Shown: piece after piece, positions 8,726 through 16,688 of the stretch | Position numbering within the stretch: the stretch's first letter is position 1 | Layout of the letters: every line of letters begins with the position of its first letter | Assembly: GCF_030812995.1 (NCBI RefSeq) | Contig: NZ_JAUSTT010000015.1 | Coordinates: 62,001 to 126,000, forward strand | Reading direction: 5' to 3' | Length of the DNA: 64,000 bases | Source: Bacillus chungangensis | GTDB taxonomy: Bacteria > Bacillota > Bacilli > Bacillales > Bacillaceae_C | Program-made: the position numbers and the translations under genes | Notes under the pieces: model-generated | Database searches by the model: none | What the model was told of the DNA's origin: nothing | The model's input: only the letters and a program-made list of their open reading frames with translations

Positions 8726-9751
8726 TTAAAGCGCAGCCTGTACCTTGGATGCAATATCCTCCGGCAGCCATTCTGTCCAAATGTCTTCGTGCTCTTGGAG
8801 GAAAAAGACCGCAGCTTCTTTTGTTGATGCGTCGTTTTCTTGCATATAAGCTAAAGCTTCATTGACCAATTTGCTCGATGTTTGATATTTTTCAAGAAAT
8901 TGAACAACATCGGGATATGCTTCATAGGTCTCTTTGTTTACAGCAATAGCAAGATCCATTGGAGGAAATGCAACTGTTCCCGCTTTCCAGCCTTCTTCAG
9001 TGTATGGATCTTCCTCTAGTAATGTTAAATCGTATTTTCCCATAATCCATGTAGGCTCCCAATAATAGCCAACCCACGGTTTTCCATCTTCATATGCTGT
9101 TACAATTGAAGTGCTTAAAGCTGCTTCAGAACCTGGACGGAAAAGATTGTAATTTTTATCTAAGTCATAGCCTTCGACCTTATTGGCTACGATCTGATCG
9201 ACTTCCCAACCTGGAATAGCACCGACAATTCGCCCCTTTTTTGCATCCTCAGGATCTTCAAAGAGTTCCCAATATTGATTTAAATCTTCGACAGACTTTA
9301 AATCAGGGGCCATCGGTTCTATTCCACGTTCAGGGTCACCTTTTATGACGTAAGTTGGTACATAGATTCCTTGAGCATTATCATCGTAGTTAATGCCAAC
9401 TTGGATCGCATCGCCGCTATCAAGCACTTTTTGGTAATGTTCTATCACATTGTCTGTCCAGACTTCCATATAGATGTCAATATCTCCATTCCCCAAGCCT
9501 TGTATTGTGGCAGGAGTCGAGCCAGGCATCTTATCAGTTTGGTAGCCAAATCCATTTTCAAGAATAAATCCAGCTACTTCATTATGAAAACTGAGGCTAT
9601 CAAACCCTGCATCAGCAAACATAAATGTTTTATTGTCCTTCTCTCCAGCCGCCTTATTAGAATTGCTTTCTTGATTAGCACTACAGGCAGCAAGTGTAAA
9701 AATAAAAACAATGAAAATACTTTTAAACAATTTTTTTTTCAAATAATTCAC
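8726..9751 (-). CDS. ProX/OpuAC-type betaine-binding lipoprotein
   Basis: Extracytoplasmic substrate-binding lipoprotein of 341 residues. The lipobox LAAC places the lipidated Cys at 23, followed by an Asn/Ser-rich linker and an OpuAC-type domain. Aromatic residues typical of the betaine/choline cage are visible, for example EVWTDN near 95 and WVGYYWEPTW near 225. It should feed the downstream permease at 7502-8395, but a mini-element now separates them by about 330 bp and no ATPase gene is visible. The ligand could be glycine betaine, choline, proline betaine or carnitine; sequence inspection does not decide. Confidence 0.85.
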   Translation of the reverse strand: MNYLKKKLFKSIFIVFIFTLAACSANQESNSNKAAGEKDNKTFMFADAGFDSLSFHNEVAGFILENGFGYQTDKMPGSTPATIQGLGNGDIDIYMEVWTDNVIEHYQKVLDSGDAIQVGINYDDNAQGIYVPTYVIKGDPERGIEPMAPDLKSVEDLNQYWELFEDPEDAKKGRIVGAIPGWEVDQIVANKVEGYDLDKNYNLFRPGSEAALSTSIVTAYEDGKPWVGYYWEPTWIMGKYDLTLLEEDPYTEEGWKAGTVAFPPMDLAIAVNKETYEAYPDVVQFLEKYQTSSKLVNEALAYMQENDASTKEAAVFFLQEHEDIWTEWLPEDIASKVQAAL

Positions 9752-10488
9752 GGAAATAACTACCCCCTAAATAATTGAAAGCAGCTTAATGTTAAAGGAA
9801 ACTGCTTTTTATTAACGCTATACTAATAGGGTGAAAATTTCAAAATGGTTTAACAGTCATATTTAGCCATATTTGGGGAAGATGCTTTTTATGATAAGTT
9901 TTTCACATGTCTTCTAGCTTATCCCATCCAAATCCTAGTGATAACGAGAGGATGCTCCAAAAGAACACGTTCATCCTTCATTTGACAAGGCAATTAAATC
10001 AAGTGAAACTTCCATAAGTGGGGGAGGTCTCTCATCCCCTACTGATAAGAAGTAGAAAAAAGTTACAAGCGTTCGAAAAAGGAAACGTTTTCTTCGTGGG
10101 ATGTTGATTCGAAACTTTCTTTATCCTGGCGGCCCGAACCAATCCGACATTTGACTTTCATGATTCCTCTTACTCCCTGAGATGGAGGTCTTTTTAGAGG
10201 GATGTATCATAGGGGACCAAAATAAAAAGGAAATAGGGTTAAATAAACGGAAAAGATATTCAAGTTGTTTCTGGTGATCGATAACCGTACACGGTGTTTT
10301 AAAACGTATTTTCATCCCTTTTGAAGGATTAACGCTTATTTATGTCAACTTTTCGAAAGGAATTCTATATTGATCGAAAAAAACAGGTGGAAAAAATAAA
10401 GGCATTTGATAAGATAGAATCAATATTGATATTTTGATGTTCTACATCAATCGTAAAAAAACATTCTATCCAAAAGGGAGACTATAAG
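9752..10488. other. long intergenic region with a degenerate mini-element
   Basis: About 740 bp between the divergently transcribed betaine-binding and DUF1002 genes. It holds the promoters of both and a decayed mini-element at 10001-10211. Just before the DUF1002 gene, near 10420-10450, are an ATCAATATTGAT palindrome and a GATGT-tct-ACATC inverted repeat that could be operators. A short minus-strand frame at 10121-10315 falls inside the repeat and is not considered a gene. Confidence 0.4.
10001..10211 (-). mobile_element. degenerate mini-element, copy 2
   Basis: Shares AAGTGAAACTTCCAT, the GTGGGGG block, the AAAGGAAAC...TTCTTCGTG inner segment, GGCCCGAACCAATC and GACATTTGACTTTCA with the intact copies. 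The outer left-end hairpin and the TTTAT boundaries have decayed. Orientation is the same as copy 1. It contains the inner cassette seen in the long-form copies at 39185 and 62024. Confidence 0.6.
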
Positions 10489-11421
10489 ATGATCATGCAA
10501 CGGTTAGGAAAATATATAATAGCATGTCTTTTCCTTGTGATGCTTAGCGTTGGTATGACTGGAAAAGCAGCTGCTGACCAAGCAGATAATGATGAAAGCA
10601 TTAATGAAAAATTTGGATTGCCGATTGTGGTATATGGAGGAACGCTTACCGATGCTCAAAAGGAAGAAGTGCGGAAGCTATTAAAAGTAAAGGATAAAAA
10701 TTTAGTAGAAGAAGTGATTGTTACAGGAGAAGACCTTGTCACTTATATCGATGGTGAAGACAGGAACTCACGCATGTTTTCTTCTGCTAAAATAACCCGC
10801 AAGGAAAAAGGGCAAGGTCTCGTCATTACGAGGGTTACACCTGAAAATATTACTGAAGTAACCAATGAAATGTATGCAAATGCTTTATTGACAGCTGGGG
10901 TAGAAGATGCAAATGTAGAAGTGGCATCGCCAGTGAAAGTGAGCGGACATTCCGCATTGGCTGGCATTTATAAAGCATATGAAGTAAGTGGAGAAGCACT
11001 GGATAAAGGCAGAATGGAAGTAGCAAATGAGGAACTGGGAATTGCTACTAATTTAGCTGAAAAAGAGGGTCTAGATCAAGAGAAAGTTAGTGAATTATTA
11101 ACGGAAATTAAAAAAGCAATTGCGGAACAAAATCCAGCTACGAAAGAGGAAATTGAAAAAATAGTAGAAGAGCAATTAAAGAAAGCAAAGATTCAATTAA
11201 ACGAAGAAGACCGCCAGCTTTTGATTAATCTTTTTGAGAAAATGCGCTCGCTCGATATTGATTTTGATCATGTAAAAAAACAATTAGATGATATAACGAA
11301 GGACATTCAAAAACGTATGAAAGAAGTAGTAGGGGATGAAGGTTTTTGGAATCGTGTCAGCGAATTTTTTAAAGGCATTTTTGAAGCAATCGGAGGCTTC
11401 TTTAAAGGTTTATTTGGCTAA
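10489..11421 (+). CDS. ypuA: DUF1002 (YpuA-like) secreted protein
   Basis: A 310-residue protein with an N-terminal signal peptide (hydrophobic 8-28, then AAA before Asp) and a DUF1002-type body. The motif LPIVVYGGTLT near 44 and the Glu/Lys-rich helical middle match B. subtilis YpuA. The C-terminus is a Gly/Phe-rich amphipathic tail (FFKGIFEAIGGFFKGLFG) that may touch the membrane. ATG 10489 lies 8 bp after AAAAGGGAG. It stands alone. The family function is unknown; exposure at the cell surface is inferred from the signal peptide. Confidence 0.82.
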   Translation: MIMQRLGKYIIACLFLVMLSVGMTGKAAADQADNDESINEKFGLPIVVYGGTLTDAQKEEVRKLLKVKDKNLVEEVIVTGEDLVTYIDGEDRNSRMFSSAKITRKEKGQGLVITRVTPENITEVTNEMYANALLTAGVEDANVEVASPVKVSGHSALAGIYKAYEVSGEALDKGRMEVANEELGIATNLAEKEGLDQEKVSELLTEIKKAIAEQNPATKEEIEKIVEEQLKKAKIQLNEEDRQLLINLFEKMRSLDIDFDHVKKQLDDITKDIQKRMKEVVGDEGFWNRVSEFFKGIFEAIGGFFKGLFG

Positions 11422-11433
11422 GAGAAGTACAGG

Positions 11434-11495
11434 GGGGGGCTTGTTAAGCCTCCCGCCTCATCCTACAATCTAATCATGAGAGTGATGTTAGATTG
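11434..11495 (+). terminator. two hairpins after the DUF1002 gene
   Basis: GGGGGGCTT (11434-11442) pairs with AAGCCTCCC (11446-11454) around a GTT loop, allowing one G-U. Shortly after, CAATCTAA and TTAGATTG (about 11466-11495) form a second hairpin. Neither is followed by a strong T-run, so termination is likely but not certain. Confidence 0.4.
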
Positions 11496-11632
11496 CCAGT
11501 TTTAAAAGATGAAGGGAAGCTTAACATTTCTTGAATATTCATCTTTTGCATTATGAACACCTACTTTTCTGGACTAAAAAAGGCGTAAATATCTTGCCAT
11601 GATCCTTTATATCCGTATGAATCGCTTCCATT

Positions 11633-12331
11633 TCATCTGATATTAGAGACTACCCCAGCTTTAATTGCTTCAACAATCGCTTGTATTTTATTATTAGCTT
11701 CAAACGTTTTAAAAATCGAGTTCGTATGATCAGCAACAGTAGATAAAGAAATAAAAAGCTTTTTGCTAATTTCAACGGATGTTTTCCCTTGCAGTATGAG
11801 TTCGAATACTTCGCATTCCCGATTAGATAAATACTTGCTCGCGACATACTTATTTAAAGTAAACTCAGATGTAGCACTTAACTCTTCTTTTAATCGCAAA
11901 ATTTCTTTGACAAAGGTATGATGATCTTTCGACGATAGAAAATAGTCGTATTTTGCAATAGACATGATTGCTTTAAATAAATGTACGTGAAGATCCTCTT
12001 GATATATGTAGCCGTTGACCCCTAATTGAAATAAATGAATTAATTCCTTCGATTGGCCGCCACTCGAGACAACCAATATTTTTGCCGAGGGCATATATAA
12101 TTTCGCCTCTTTGATAAGACGATGATCCTCTTCTTGTGAAGCATTAAGTCCAAGGATGACAATATCAGCCTCAAAGAAATCCTCCTGATTATAAATTATT
12201 TTAATCTCATCCTCGCTTTCCTTACTTGCACCCATAACCTTTGTTAAAGCAGTTAAAATGCTTTCCCGCAAATCTTCGTTACTAGAAAACTCAACAATAT
12301 TCATTTCTTTCTTTTTTTTGCTGTACAACAT
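11633..12331 (-). CDS. LuxR/NarL-type regulator with a degenerate receiver
   Basis: Cytoplasmic DNA-binding regulator of 232 residues. The C-terminal GerE/LuxR helix-turn-helix is clear (LSNRECEVFELILQGKT to about residue 225). The N-terminal half follows receiver topology, but where DIVxxD would place the phospho-acceptor Asp it has Gly61 (ADIVILGLNAS), so classical phosphorylation is unlikely. Start ATG 12331 has AGGGAGG 6 bp upstream; an in-frame ATG 39 bp earlier has none. No kinase gene is adjacent. Targets are unknown. Confidence 0.8.
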   Translation of the reverse strand: MLYSKKKKEMNIVEFSSNEDLRESILTALTKVMGASKESEDEIKIIYNQEDFFEADIVILGLNASQEEDHRLIKEAKLYMPSAKILVVSSGGQSKELIHLFQLGVNGYIYQEDLHVHLFKAIMSIAKYDYFLSSKDHHTFVKEILRLKEELSATSEFTLNKYVASKYLSNRECEVFELILQGKTSVEISKKLFISLSTVADHTNSIFKTFEANNKIQAIVEAIKAGVVSNIR

Positions 12332-12627
12332 AACAAACCTCCCTAAGTGAATAACAGTATAAAAACCCAATCATAAAGAATAGGGAATTACAAAACGATG
12401 TTTGGGGTTCTACATAGAAATATCTTTTGTAACGTAATAAATATTCAGGAAACTAACCGTTTTAAAAAATCAGTTTGTAAAGATTGATTCTTGTCAAATG
12501 AATTTCCCGAATGTTTATTCCATATCCCAGCTTTGTAGAAGTGAGTAATAACAGTAGCCGCAAATTTTTCTCACCTCTATTCGGTAATGCCCTATTGATT
12601 CGTGCTAGTAAGAGAAGGAAAGCTTTC

Positions 12628-12722
12628 AACAAGAAAAAATGTCCTTCTTTTTCGAGGACGCCGCGTTTTTAGCCTTGAGCCCTCTGCATAGGGAGAGGAG
12701 AGAAACTCTCTACTGATGCAAG
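12628..12722 (+). mobile_element. mini-element relic (right-end part)
   Basis: Matches the right half of the repeat family in forward orientation: CGAGGACGCCGCG, AGCCTTGAGCCCTCTG and GAGAAACTCTCTACTGATG. The CCCCC/GGGGG block is changed to a GAGAG/CTCTC pair, possibly keeping a stem by compensation. No TTTAT boundary remains. Confidence 0.45.
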
Positions 12723-13328
12723 TATTCTTTTTTTAGTGATGCATGGATAACAAGGATCAGGGTACAAAGGAAGAAAAACCGCAATTTTCCATGGAAATAC
12801 TTTCTTCCACAATACAAATAAAGCGATTAATACGCATTAACACAATCGATAAAATGGGCCATTTTATAAAAAAAAATTTTTATATATAGTGTAAATTCAG
12901 GGAAATTAACGTAAAAAGCAAACCGATAGACATAGTTTGAAAAAAGAGAGGAATGACTTTTATACTGTCAACACAGGATATTTATTGTAGGATAGTATTA
13001 CTAAAAGCGCATACTATTGCGATGGGGGTTTCTCGTTGTTTGCCTTCAAAAAGTAGCTTAAATGAACTAGGGTCTAAAGACTTAAACAAAAAATAGGAAA
13101 GTGGACAAAAAGAAGTCGGGAAATCGATATAAGATGACACAATGGCGAGTTAACGTGAAAATTATTTACAAAATGAAGACTTTTCGTCTTTATTTTATGA
13201 ATATTTCGCAAATAAATCAATAAAATAGGAGTATTTTACCTGTTCACGTTCCTAATGAAAGTTCAATTTTTCACATAAGAAATATTTAAGGCACTGTTTG
13301 CATCCAAAAATCATATTTTAAAAATAAG

Positions 13329-13385
13329 TGAAACTTCCATCAGTATAGACTTTCTCTTATCTGCCATGTAGACGTGCTGTCGCTA
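13329..13385 (-). mobile_element. mini-element relic (right terminus only)
   Basis: AAGTGAAACTTCCATCAGT followed by a diverged CTTTCTCTTATC and CGTGCTGTCGC. This is the right end of the repeat read on the minus strand, with the rest lost. It sits about 110 bp before the HAD phosphatase start. Confidence 0.5.
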
Positions 13386-13492
13386 TGTTTCATAGCGTTC
13401 ACTTTTGTAGATCTTATAGAATCAGGTGTGATAAAGTACTTTTCCCTAATCCTTTATCGTTAAAAATGGTTCAGTTGGGAGGAGAGATAGCA

Positions 13493-14290
13493 ATGCTGAA
13501 TTATGAGACGTACATTTTTGATATCGATGGGACACTTTTGCTTCAAAAGACGCCCATTTCAGGGGCAATAGAGGTGTTGCAATATTTAAGACAACGTAAA
13601 AAAAAGATTCTTTTTGTTACCAATACTCCATTGGCTACTCATAGATCAATTGTAAAAAAGTTGAAGCAAGCGGGCATCTGGGCTTATCAAGAAGAAGTAA
13701 TCACACCAATTGACAGTTTAGCAGTTTTTCTGCAAGCAGAACATTATATTGGTACAATGATTGGTTTAGTAGGTTCGAGAATACGAAGACATTTTGTAAA
13801 AAAAGGATGGGACGTTGTAGCTCCTGATGAAGCCAATTCTTTTTGCAGTCACGTCATATTAGGGATGAATAATGATCTGAAGTATCATGATTTTGCTATT
13901 GCTTTACAAATGCTTGATCGCGGTGCGAAGCTTGTATTACTAAATGCTGATCTATCTTGCCCAACACCTTTTGGCAGAGTCCCTGACACTGGTGCAATCA
14001 GTAAAATCTTTGAAGCATGTACAGAAAAAAAACCGATTCATGTAGGGAAGCCATCGTTGTGGATGCAGGAAGTTGTACGCAGAAAGCTCACAAGTCTCCC
14101 CGCACATTGTTTGTTTATTGGGGACTCGCCATTTACTGACATAGCGACTGGTCAGGCACTAGGTATGGACACCTTTTTAGTAAAGAGCGGCGTGACTGCT
14201 TATCATACGAATCATAGTAAACCAACGTATACTTATGATCATTTGCTCAGTATGCTGAAGAGAGGAAACACTCATTCTCATCTTAATTGA
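13493..14290 (+). CDS. HAD-IIA (NagD-like) sugar or nucleotide phosphatase
   Basis: Cytoplasmic Mg-dependent phosphatase of 265 residues. HAD motifs in order: DIDGT (nucleophile Asp10, acid Asp12), FVTNTP near 45, HVGKPS with the conserved Lys near 185, and FIGDSPFTDI near 210. The large cap between motifs II and III places it in subclass IIA with NagD and AraL. I chose ATG 13493 because GGGAGGAGAG lies just upstream; the longer frame from 13385 has no such site. Substrate unknown. It stands alone, with the sigma factor gene 230 bp downstream. Confidence 0.85.
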   Translation: MLNYETYIFDIDGTLLLQKTPISGAIEVLQYLRQRKKKILFVTNTPLATHRSIVKKLKQAGIWAYQEEVITPIDSLAVFLQAEHYIGTMIGLVGSRIRRHFVKKGWDVVAPDEANSFCSHVILGMNNDLKYHDFAIALQMLDRGAKLVLLNADLSCPTPFGRVPDTGAISKIFEACTEKKPIHVGKPSLWMQEVVRRKLTSLPAHCLFIGDSPFTDIATGQALGMDTFLVKSGVTAYHTNHSKPTYTYDHLLSMLKRGNTHSHLN

Positions 14291-14518
14291 GGAGTGAAAA
14301 ATGAAAACCATAGGTTGTTGTGATAAGATATAGAGCATATAGAGCCAAAAATTAATTTCGCCGTGGATGGATATATTATTAATGAAGAAACATGATAAAT
14401 CGAAGTTCAAACTTATCAACACCATCTTTTTTTTATGGCACCCGTATCTTTTTCTTGTGTTTAACTCGTTATTATAGAGAATAAGTATCGCTATGATACA
14501 TAGACGAGGAGGAAAGGA

Positions 14519-15241
14519 ATGGAACACGTTCAGCATCAAGCTCAAGATTTTTATGATCTTCATTATCGTTCCTTGAAAATGTACTGCATCGCTTTAACTG
14601 GTTCGAGATGGGATGGGGAAGATTTAGCACAGGAGACAATGTTAAAGCTTCTTTTTAAAAAGAACTTGATGAAACAATCTCTCTCATCCTCCTATGTTAA
14701 AAAAACAGCAAAACATTTATGGATTGATCGTTTGAGGAAAAACACTGAGATAATGACGGAAAACTTGAAAGAAAAATGCAGTGAGGAAAGCAGCTTTGAA
14801 CAGCTATGGGCAATATCCGAAGTATTAGCAGCAACACTTACATTGCAGCAAACGAAAGCTTTTCTTTTAAAAGACGTGTTTCGTTTTCAAATAAAAGAAA
14901 TTGGCGAGTTAATGAAGATGAGCGAAGTTGCTGTGAAATCAATGCTGCATCGAGCAAGAAAAAGATTAAAGAAAAAAGAACATTTGGAAACAGCAGATGC
15001 TGCAGATCATGATGTAGAGACAGTAGCACAAATTGTTGCTTATGCACTTTGGACAAATGATCCTACATTGGTTATTCAATTGCCAGTTCATATGCAACAA
15101 TCGAACGATTCCATCTTTATGCTTTCAAGTACAAACAATTGCACGTTTAAACGCGCTATCGAAAAAAATACAATCAATATGCTATACATACCAAAGGTGG
15201 ATCGTTGGCAAAGCAAAGATATATTCGTTTGCGCTGGATAA
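14519..15241 (+). CDS. ECF-like sigma-70 family factor with C-terminal extension
   Basis: A 240-residue putative RNA polymerase sigma factor. Region 2 is near 10-75 (DLAQETMLKLL, then WIDRLRKN). Region 4 is near 115-160 (FRFQIKEIGELMKMSEVAVKSMLHRARKRLKKK). About 75 further residues follow, including AYALWTNDP, which resembles the C-terminal domains of some ECF groups that have no separate anti-sigma factor. None is encoded beside it. GAGGAGGAAAGGA precedes the ATG. Regulon unknown; self-regulation through the tail is an inference. Confidence 0.8.
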   Translation: MEHVQHQAQDFYDLHYRSLKMYCIALTGSRWDGEDLAQETMLKLLFKKNLMKQSLSSSYVKKTAKHLWIDRLRKNTEIMTENLKEKCSEESSFEQLWAISEVLAATLTLQQTKAFLLKDVFRFQIKEIGELMKMSEVAVKSMLHRARKRLKKKEHLETADAADHDVETVAQIVAYALWTNDPTLVIQLPVHMQQSNDSIFMLSSTNNCTFKRAIEKNTINMLYIPKVDRWQSKDIFVCAG

Positions 15242-15343
15242 ACCTATTGTTTCATTGAAGCTAGTACAGACGCAGTATCCTGCCAAAAAACTTAATACAT
15301 TGTTTCATCCGCGAGAGTCAATTACCCCTCAAAGGAGCAATAC

Positions 15344-15562
15344 ATGAGCATAATGAAAGGACAATACCGAAAAGACATACAAACAGGAACCGAAGTTGAG
15401 ATAGTCTTAAAAAAAGATCAGAGGACAGGTAAAACTGTTCGTGGCCATGTAAAAGACATTCTAACAAATACTTCATTTCATCCCCATGGCGTAAAAGTGC
15501 GCTTGGAAGACGGGCGAATTGGGAGAGTAAAACGGATTGTTAGTACAGGTCGAGAGGAATAG
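15344..15562 (+). CDS. ywbE: YwbE-family small protein (DUF2196)
   Basis: A 72-residue basic cytoplasmic protein matching the DUF2196/YwbE pattern: GTEVEIVLKKDQRTGK at 15-30 and HPHGVKVRLEDGRIGRVKRI near 46-65. It starts at ATG 15344, 6 bp after AAAGGAG, about 100 bp after the sigma factor gene, with which it could be co-transcribed. Family function is not established. Confidence 0.85.
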   Translation: MSIMKGQYRKDIQTGTEVEIVLKKDQRTGKTVRGHVKDILTNTSFHPHGVKVRLEDGRIGRVKRIVSTGREE

Positions 15563-15572
15563 CAATATTTAA

Positions 15573-15602
15573 AAGGCACAGTCCACTAAAGGGCTGTGCC
15601 TT
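15573..15602 (+). terminator. hairpin after ywbE
   Basis: AAGGCACAG (15573-15581) pairs perfectly with CTGTGCCTT (15594-15602) around a 12-nt loop, 12 bp after the ywbE stop. The T-run is weak (TTGTAGTAATT). Probable transcription end. Confidence 0.55.
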
Positions 15603-15705
15603 GTAGTAATTATCCCTCTTATAAATGGGAAGTGAGCGTCCCTCTATTCTAGCAAAAGATCGATCGAGACGAAGATGAACCAATGTTTGTTTTCAAAGAA
15701 AATCC

Positions 15706-15732
15706 TACTGATGGAAGGTTCACTTATCACTG
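15706..15732 (+). mobile_element. mini-element relic (right terminus only)
   Basis: CCTACTGATGGAAGGTTCAC followed by TTATC resembles the consensus right end CCCACTGATGGAAGTTTCACTTTAT with a few changes. Upstream sequence no longer matches. The remainder of 15603-15867 holds nothing else I can assign. Confidence 0.4.
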
Positions 15733-15867
15733 AGATTTATCGTTTTTCCTACTTAAGCAGAATCACGATATATCATGTTATGTTGCTTGAAATCGTAGGG
15801 TGAACAGGCTTAAAATTATATTGGAGAAGAGAAATTTTCACTTTATGAAAAGAAGGAGTGTATATGA

Positions 15868-16473
15868 ATGGATGCTTTGAAAACAGCAAGCTTGTACAAA
15901 ACAGTATGCGAACGGCGCTCTATTCGCAAGGTAGGGAATGAACCAGCAGTAGATAGGAAGAAGATTGAAGATGTGGTCAAAATGGCACTTCATGTTCCAT
16001 CTGCATTTAATATGCAGAGCGGGAGAATAGCTGTTCTGTTAGAAAAAGAACATGTGGATTTCTGGGAAATGGTCGTACAAGCATTAAAAGAGAAAGCGGC
16101 TCCAGATCGTTTTGAGGCTGCACAATCAAAAATAAGAGGGTTTCAAAGTGGAATCGGTACGCTTCTTTTTTTTGAAGATGAAAAAACAATACAACAATTG
16201 CGTGAAAAATATATTACATACAAAGATCAATTTACAGTATGGTCCCATGAAGGCAGTGGGATGCTGCAATATGCTGCATGGCTGGGACTAACAGCTAATG
16301 GTTTTGGCGCTTCTTTGCACCATTATAATCTCTTGATAGACGAACAGGTGAAAGCAAAATGGGCGTTTCCAAGTGAATGGGAAATGATTGCACAAATGCC
16401 GTTTGGCTGGCCAGCTGAAGAAGTTGATGACCGTGCTTTCTTGCCTATTGAAGAAGTCGTACGCTGGGTATAA
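15868..16473 (+). CDS. nitroreductase-family FMN oxidoreductase
   Basis: Cytoplasmic FMN- and NAD(P)H-dependent oxidoreductase of 201 residues. The N-terminal ERRSIRK motif (14-20) binds FMN phosphate, APSAFNMQS-like HVPSAFNMQS is near 42, and EGSGMLQYAAWLGLTANGFGASLHHYN near 127 is the usual helical core. AAGGAG is 9 bp upstream of ATG 15868; an overlapping ATG at 15864 is in another frame. Substrate unknown (nitroaromatics, quinones or similar). It is monocistronic between two hairpins. Confidence 0.86.
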   Translation: MDALKTASLYKTVCERRSIRKVGNEPAVDRKKIEDVVKMALHVPSAFNMQSGRIAVLLEKEHVDFWEMVVQALKEKAAPDRFEAAQSKIRGFQSGIGTLLFFEDEKTIQQLREKYITYKDQFTVWSHEGSGMLQYAAWLGLTANGFGASLHHYNLLIDEQVKAKWAFPSEWEMIAQMPFGWPAEEVDDRAFLPIEEVVRWV

Positions 16474-16541
16474 ATATTAAAAAGGTCAAATTTGGGGGCT
16501 GTCTCGAAAATTTTTTAGACACTATTAAGCTTAAACTTCCG

Positions 16542-16576
16542 ATCAGATGGGGGAAATTCCCCACCTGATTTTTTTG
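16542..16576 (+). terminator. intrinsic terminator after the nitroreductase
   Basis: ATCAG-A-TGGGG pairs with CCCCA-C-CTGAT around GAAATT, followed by TTTTTTT. The left arm AAACTTCCGATCAGATGGGG also resembles the mini-element end GAAACTTCCATCAGTGGGG, so the terminator may have been recruited from a relic. Confidence 0.7.
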
Positions 16577-16688
16577 CAAGTTTCTTCAACATTCTTAGAA
16601 ACTATAGGATATCGTCACAAATAATGATGGAAGTTTTAGATGAGAGAATGAAAAGTAAAAATACATAAGAGACTGATAGGTTGTGTAG

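Larger units (their letters stand above)
12332..13492. other. 1.16-kb gene-poor region with repeat relics
   Basis: No convincing gene on either strand. It contains two relics of the mini-element family: 12628-12722 (TTTTTCGAGGACGCC...CTACTGATG) and 13329-13385 (AAGTGAAACTTCCATCAGT onward). The middle, about 12780-13320, is AT-rich with no structure I can assign. An upstream extension of the HAD frame (from 13385) is open but has no ribosome site. Confidence 0.45.

Noticed and set aside
9371-9778. 135-residue plus-strand frame
   Set aside because: Antisense to the betaine-binding lipoprotein, whose motifs are unambiguous; Cys/His/Ile-rich shadow composition.
10121-10315. 64-residue minus-strand frame
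   Set aside because: Half of it is mini-element sequence; no start signals.
14177-14563. 128-residue minus-strand frame
   Set aside because: Overlaps the HAD phosphatase end and the sigma factor start; hydrophobic shadow without ribosome site.
15033-15347. 104-residue plus-strand frame overlapping the sigma factor end
   Set aside because: No ribosome site; the sigma factor frame is supported by its domain pattern through region 4 and ends in a normal stop.
16485-16520. GGGGGCTGTCTCGAAAA as a possible IS terminal repeat
   Set aside because: No matching partner end and no transposase nearby; the adjacent hairpin explains the structure as a terminator.
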